The notes under the pieces are model-generated. The model was not told the origin of the DNA and did no database searches. It saw nothing but the letters and a program-made list of their open reading frames with translations. Both the position numbers and the translations under genes were made by a program. 9,999 nucleotides of DNA, from contig CANPWK010000038.1 in the NCBI GenBank assembly GCA_947584105.1, positions 1 through 9,999 on the forward strand. Reading direction: 5' to 3'. The stretch comes from an uncultured Bacilli bacterium. Lineage in GTDB: Bacteria; Bacillota_I; Bacilli_A; RF39; UBA660. Positions 6,741 to 9,999 of this stretch are shown here, in pieces. Numbering within the stretch: position 1 is the stretch's first letter; each line of letters opens with the position of its first letter.

Positions 6741-8961
6741 TCATATTAAAGTTTCTTTTTTTCATGTAAATATAAATTCCTATACCACTACCAATTAGTA
6801 ATACACCAAATATTGTAGAAATAATTGATACACCTGATAAAGTATTTGGAACCTCTACTTTTTTGTTATTAAACATAGTAGTTTCTCCTGTAATTGTTCC
6901 ATCTTCTAATATAGTAAATTCAGCACTTTCTTTAGTTGCAGTATATCCATCAGGTACTTGTGTTTCAACAATTTTATAATTACCAATAGGAAGTCCTTCT
7001 ATATAATGAGGTTGATTTGTAGAAGTCCATTCTTCCACAACATATCCTTCATTATTTAAAATTTGAATACGTGCTCCTGGTAATTCTTGAGCTGATACTA
7101 AATCTTTTTTACTGATATAAACTTTAGTCATTTCATTAGTCATAATGACAACTGAATCATTAGATATGTCACCATCTACTGTAACTACACCATATTCATC
7201 AATAACAAATTTTATTTTTTCTTTCATTAATTTATATTTATCTGGTGCAAGCGTTTCCTCTAGGTAATATGTTCCAGCAGGAAGTCCTTTAATTTTTTTA
7301 GAAGTATCAGTTGATACCCAAGATAATTTTTCACCATTTAAAGTTACAACTTTACCACTTTCATCTAATATTTGTAAATGAGCGCCTGGTAACTCTTCTT
7401 TGGTTGAAACATCTACTTTACTAATATCAACAAACCTTTCCTTATCGTCCATTGTAAATGTCATAGCACCTTCTGAAGAACCATCATATTCTATAACCAT
7501 TGGTTCTGAAATTAATATATATCCACTAGGAGCTTTTACTTCTTTTAAATAATATGTTCCATATGGCAATCCTACAATTGTCTTAGGTTGAGTCGTACTT
7601 ACCCACTCTAGTGTTTCACCATTATGAACTATCGTATTACCATTTTCATCTGTAAGTCTCAATGTTGCTCCAGCAAGTGGTTTTTCTGTACTAAGATCTC
7701 TTTTTAATATTTTTAACTCATTAGGTTTATTAGTTAAAGAAACTGTTACTAAATTTTCTGATATATTAATAGCACTATCACTAGCATCTGATTTTACAAC
7801 AGTAACTGTATTATCATTAGCTACATTAACTTTAAAGCAATGATATTTATTATCTAGTAAATATCCATCTGGGGCTTTTGTTTCAACTATACAATATTCA
7901 CCAGCATCATCTATATCATTATAAACTGCTTCCCCATTGTTATTAGTTGTTTTATTACTTAATTTTTTATAATCATTTCCACTCTTAGAAGCTAACTGAA
8001 TTGTTGCTCCAGCAAGAGCTTTTTGTGTATTTGAATCAATCTTTTTTACTTTTACTTGTGGATACTCTGGTAAATCATAAGTAATTACTTTAAAATATGT
8101 AGAATCTGAAGCAGAAACACTCTTATTTTCTGTTTTATTAATTGTTACAGGTTGATAATTTCCACATTTATATCTTGCTGCAACTTTATAGCTCATTGAT
8201 CCTTTTAAAGCTAAATCAACCTGAATATTTTCACTACCTGATAAATTACTTACTTGGATGGTTACTTCATCACCGTTTTTAACATCAAGTTCTTTATTTT
8301 CTTTACCATTAACAGTTATTTTTACACCAGATGGTGCATTATGTGATACAGTCAATTTACAAGTATCAGTATTTTGACAAGTAATTTTATATTTTTGTGT
8401 TATATTTCTGATACTATCAGCATTTACTGTATTATTCTTATCTCCTTCTATTTCTTCAATATCAACTGATACACCATTTTTTACTTTATTATAAGCATCT
8501 CTAGCAGTTGTATAATAACTATAATATTTACCTAAAAGATCTGCTGTATTATAATTATCGGAAACTTTATTATTTTGATCTTTTCCATCATAATTATATA
8601 AAAATGAATTTATCGCAATTTCAGCATAATAATAATTTTGGGTCATAGATGAGTTACCAGCTTTAGCTTTGTCAATTATTGCAGCAACTCCAGCTTTAAT
8701 TTGATCATTTTTAAAATCATCTAAAGTACAACTTACTCCTGAAGCAGCAGGTGAGTCTAAGTGGAATTTAGCACAAAAAACAGCTGTTTTAGAATTAATT
8801 GCTTGTTTGAAAGCAAAAAAAGTATGACTGTTATATTTTGCTACATCACCAACTTGTCTAATTTCTCCTAGATTCTTATCAAATCCTTTAATACTAATAG
8901 GAATGATTGTTGCAATAGATAGTATTAAACAAAACATCAATTTTTTTAAACTTTTATTCAT
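6736..8961 (-). CDS. Cna-B/SpaA-type surface adhesin with thioester-like head and VPNTL sorting signal
   Basis: This 741-residue wall protein has a signal peptide at about 1-26. Residues 38-165 resemble a thioester domain, with VFCAKF (C63) and YYYAEIAINSFL. The residue at the expected Gln position appears to be E114, which would not form the Cys-Gln thioester. Residues about 188-298 are a beta-rich linker domain with C195, C201 and C266. Four Cna-B repeats follow: about 302-411, 414-508, 510-610 and 612-700. Each begins with a Lys-x-Asp-type strand (K307, K420, K515, K618), has a Glu before an A/V-P turn (E360, E474, E569, E666), and ends with an Asn or Asp (N411, D505/D506, N609, N698/N699), the set used for internal isopeptide bonds. 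VPNTL at 704-708, a membrane helix at about 710-733 and KKRN complete a sorting signal. AGGAGG (plus 8973-8978) lies 11 nt before the ATG. It follows the dockerin gene by 23 nt with no separate promoter visible, so they form an operon. It may be a pilin subunit or a monomeric adhesin. No pilin-polymerising sortase is adjacent. Confidence 0.93.
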   Translation of the reverse strand: MNKSLKKLMFCLILSIATIIPISIKGFDKNLGEIRQVGDVAKYNSHTFFAFKQAINSKTAVFCAKFHLDSPAASGVSCTLDDFKNDQIKAGVAAIIDKAKAGNSSMTQNYYYAEIAINSFLYNYDGKDQNNKVSDNYNTADLLGKYYSYYTTARDAYNKVKNGVSVDIEEIEGDKNNTVNADSIRNITQKYKITCQNTDTCKLTVSHNAPSGVKITVNGKENKELDVKNGDEVTIQVSNLSGSENIQVDLALKGSMSYKVAARYKCGNYQPVTINKTENKSVSASDSTYFKVITYDLPEYPQVKVKKIDSNTQKALAGATIQLASKSGNDYKKLSNKTTNNNGEAVYNDIDDAGEYCIVETKAPDGYLLDNKYHCFKVNVANDNTVTVVKSDASDSAINISENLVTVSLTNKPNELKILKRDLSTEKPLAGATLRLTDENGNTIVHNGETLEWVSTTQPKTIVGLPYGTYYLKEVKAPSGYILISEPMVIEYDGSSEGAMTFTMDDKERFVDISKVDVSTKEELPGAHLQILDESGKVVTLNGEKLSWVSTDTSKKIKGLPAGTYYLEETLAPDKYKLMKEKIKFVIDEYGVVTVDGDISNDSVVIMTNEMTKVYISKKDLVSAQELPGARIQILNNEGYVVEEWTSTNQPHYIEGLPIGNYKIVETQVPDGYTATKESAEFTILEDGTITGETTMFNNKKVEVPNTLSGVSIISTIFGVLLIGSGIGIYIYMKKRNFNMK

Positions 8962-8972
8962 AATATTTCTAA

Positions 8973-8978
8973 CCTCCT
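8973..8978 (-). promoter_or_regulatory. Ribosome site of the adhesin gene
   Basis: AGGAGG on the minus strand lies in the 23-nt gap after the dockerin gene, 11 nt before the ATG at 8961. It is the strongest Shine-Dalgarno match in the window and fixes this start. Confidence 0.85.
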
Positions 8979-8984
8979 ATAATA

Positions 8985-9689
8985 TTAATTCTGATTATTT
9001 TGACTATTTAAAATATTTCTAAGTAGTTCTAAATCTAATGTATCGATATTATTATCATTATTTAAATCTGCAGCTTTTTTCTCTTTATCAGATAACTTTT
9101 GATTATCATTTAAATAATTAGCTAATAAAACAATATCTTTATTATCTACTCTATTATCATTATTGATATCTCCTGTGCCATCATTCTTTTTAGCATCTAC
9201 TACATCTGATTTCTCACATGAAGTGTCATTTAGTTTATAATCAGCAGGGCAAACATAACTTAGGCCAATAGATGTAGAAGTATTAGATTTATTTAGATAA
9301 TCTTGTAAAATTTTTAAATCATTATTATCTACATTACCATCTTTATTTAAATCTGAGGCAGAAAATCTAAAATCATCAAACACATATCCTTCTTCTTTAT
9401 TAATAAAGCTTGCTAAAGTAGATACATCCTTATTATCTACATCCCCACTATTATTTACATCTCCTAGTATCATAGCATCATATTTAAAATCACCATAACA
9501 CTTATTATCTTTAAGGACATAGCCTTTTTCTTCGCAATAATATTTATTTGTAGTAACTGAATTTCCCATTAAATTGGTAATGTTACCACCAACAATTAAT
9601 ATTGCACCTAAAAATACAAAACCAAATGTTACTATTGATACTGATAATTTTTTATTTGCTTTACTTACTGACTTTGATTTCTTTTTCAT
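8985..9689 (-). CDS. Membrane-anchored protein with two dockerin modules
   Basis: The 234-residue protein has a very basic N-terminus and one hydrophobic segment (about 15-40), either an uncleaved anchor or a signal peptide. Two similar units follow. Each begins with a short Cys loop (C52-C64 with GYVLKDNKC; C147-C158 with YKLNDTSC) and continues into a type I dockerin-like module. Module 1 (about 75-133) has the calcium loops DVNNSGDVDNKD and DLNKDGNVDNND. Module 2 (about 173-228) has DINNDNRVDNKD and DLNNDNNIDTLD. Each loop is followed by a helix such as VSTLASFIN or LKILQDYLN. Dockerins bind cohesin domains with calcium. No cohesin or enzyme domain is present in this protein or the window, so the partner is unknown. 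There is no VPNTL tail, unlike the cotranscribed adhesin. AGGAG (plus 9697-9701) lies 7 nt before the ATG. It is the first gene of the unit, with its own promoter. Confidence 0.9.
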   Translation of the reverse strand: MKKKSKSVSKANKKLSVSIVTFGFVFLGAILIVGGNITNLMGNSVTTNKYYCEEKGYVLKDNKCYGDFKYDAMILGDVNNSGDVDNKDVSTLASFINKEEGYVFDDFRFSASDLNKDGNVDNNDLKILQDYLNKSNTSTSIGLSYVCPADYKLNDTSCEKSDVVDAKKNDGTGDINNDNRVDNKDIVLLANYLNDNQKLSDKEKKAADLNNDNNIDTLDLELLRNILNSQNNQN

Positions 9690-9714
9690 ATCATCACTCC
9701 TAATCTATCCTTAT

Positions 9715-9744
9715 ATCATATCAATACTAATATAACTATAACAA
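9715..9744 (-). promoter_or_regulatory. Promoter of the dockerin-adhesin operon
   Basis: The minus strand has -35 TTGTTA (plus 9739-9744), an 18-nt spacer and -10 TATGAT (9715-9720), giving a leader of about 20 nt with AGGAG. It sits directly downstream of the preceding gene's terminator, so it should drive both surface genes independently of the protease gene. Confidence 0.6.
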
Positions 9745-9751
9745 AAATCCT

Positions 9752-9789
9752 AAAAAAAAACAACCTTTTTTAGTTTTTTTGTTGTTTTA
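9752..9789 (-). terminator. Terminator of the Lon-type protease gene
   Basis: The minus strand has an 8-bp stem AAAACAAC/GTTGTTTT (plus 9781-9788 and 9757-9764) around an A-rich loop, then at least five more T. It overlaps the TAA stop. An alternative stem CTAAAAAA/TTTTTTAG with a T run on the plus strand makes it possibly bidirectional. Confidence 0.75.
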
Positions 9790-9999
9790 TTTTAAATAAT
9801 TAATTGCTTCTTTTAAAGTAGATACTTTAATTAATTTGATTTTATAATGATTCTTATCTACTACTTTTTTAGCTTCTTTATAATTTTCTACTGGAACAAA
9901 AAATATATCAGCTTTATCCTTAACTGCTCCTTTTATTTTATATTCAACTCCACCAATTTCACCTACATTACCATCTTTATCTATAGTACCAGTGCCAAC
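9787..9999 (-). CDS. Lon-type (S16) serine protease, C-terminal end
   Basis: Only the last 70 codons and TAA are inside the window; the start lies beyond 9999. The fragment begins VGTGTIDKDGNVGEIGGVEY, with K21 in the position of the catalytic lysine of the Lon Ser-Lys dyad, then DIFFVPVENYKEA, the usual strand and turn after it. The nucleophilic serine would be upstream, out of view. The short C-terminus and the GTGTI start best match the PDZ-Lon membrane proteases of the YlbL/SepM type, but full Lon, LonB or a RadA-like Lon domain cannot be excluded from 70 residues. SepM-type enzymes process secreted peptides or proteins outside the membrane. The gene is closed by its own terminator and is not cotranscribed with the dockerin gene. 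Confidence 0.85.
   Translation of the reverse strand, partial: VGTGTIDKDGNVGEIGGVEYKIKGAVKDKADIFFVPVENYKEAKKVVDKNHYKIKLIKVSTLKEAINYLK

Noticed and set aside
1..9999. Mycoplasma-type genetic code with TGA as tryptophan
   Set aside because: Tryptophans are TGG, no gene has an internal TGA, and mutS ends at a TGA directly before the next gene's start. In code 4 mutS would only gain three residues, so that stop alone is not proof, but TGA is never used as a sense codon here.
1..9999. CRISPR array, tRNA, rRNA, insertion sequence or phage attachment site
   Set aside because: No regularly spaced repeats, cloverleaf-like segments, transposase or integrase genes or matching terminal repeats were seen.

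Overview
The window is very AT-rich and every supported gene lies on the minus strand, so reading order runs from high to low coordinates. Tryptophan is encoded by TGG, no gene carries an internal TGA, and mutS ends in TGA, so the standard bacterial code (table 11) fits. The base composition, the gene families and the C-terminal VPNTL sorting signals suggest a gut-type low-GC Firmicutes/Mycoplasmatota-like bacterium (RF39 or Erysipelotrichia-like). That placement is inference. Most of the window encodes cell-surface proteins; MutS is the only clear housekeeping gene with a complete sequence.

Reading along the minus strand: (1) 9999-9787 is the last 70 codons of a Lon-type (S16) serine protease, closed by a terminator. 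(2) 9744-6736 is a two-gene unit with its own promoter. It encodes a membrane-anchored protein with two dockerin modules, then, 23 nt later, a 741-aa adhesin with a thioester-domain-like head, four Cna-B/SpaA-type repeats and a VPNTL wall-sorting tail. A long hairpin overlapping the adhesin stop codon ends the unit. (3) 6735-6431 is a 305-base intergenic region with a strong sigma-A promoter, a 17-bp palindrome over its -10 box, and an unusual mutS leader in which a hairpin lies between the Shine-Dalgarno sequence and the start codon. (4) 6430-3104 is mutS followed 9 nt later by an unrecognised 285-aa single-pass membrane protein with pilin-like and Ig-like features, then a terminator. (5) 2990-1 holds two tandem paralogues, one complete (488 aa) and one cut by the window edge (391 aa visible). 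Each has a signal peptide and two copies of a C-type-lectin-like module resembling DUF6273. The paralogues share a 56-bp identical 5' segment. Between them lies a 350-base region with what looks like a decayed coding sequence.

The surface genes fit together as follows. The Cna-B adhesin and the complete DUF6273-like protein end in the same non-canonical signal, VPNTL, and are probably attached by the same sortase, which is not in the window. The dockerin protein could recruit a cohesin-bearing partner encoded elsewhere. No defence system, RNA gene, insertion sequence or CRISPR array is visible.
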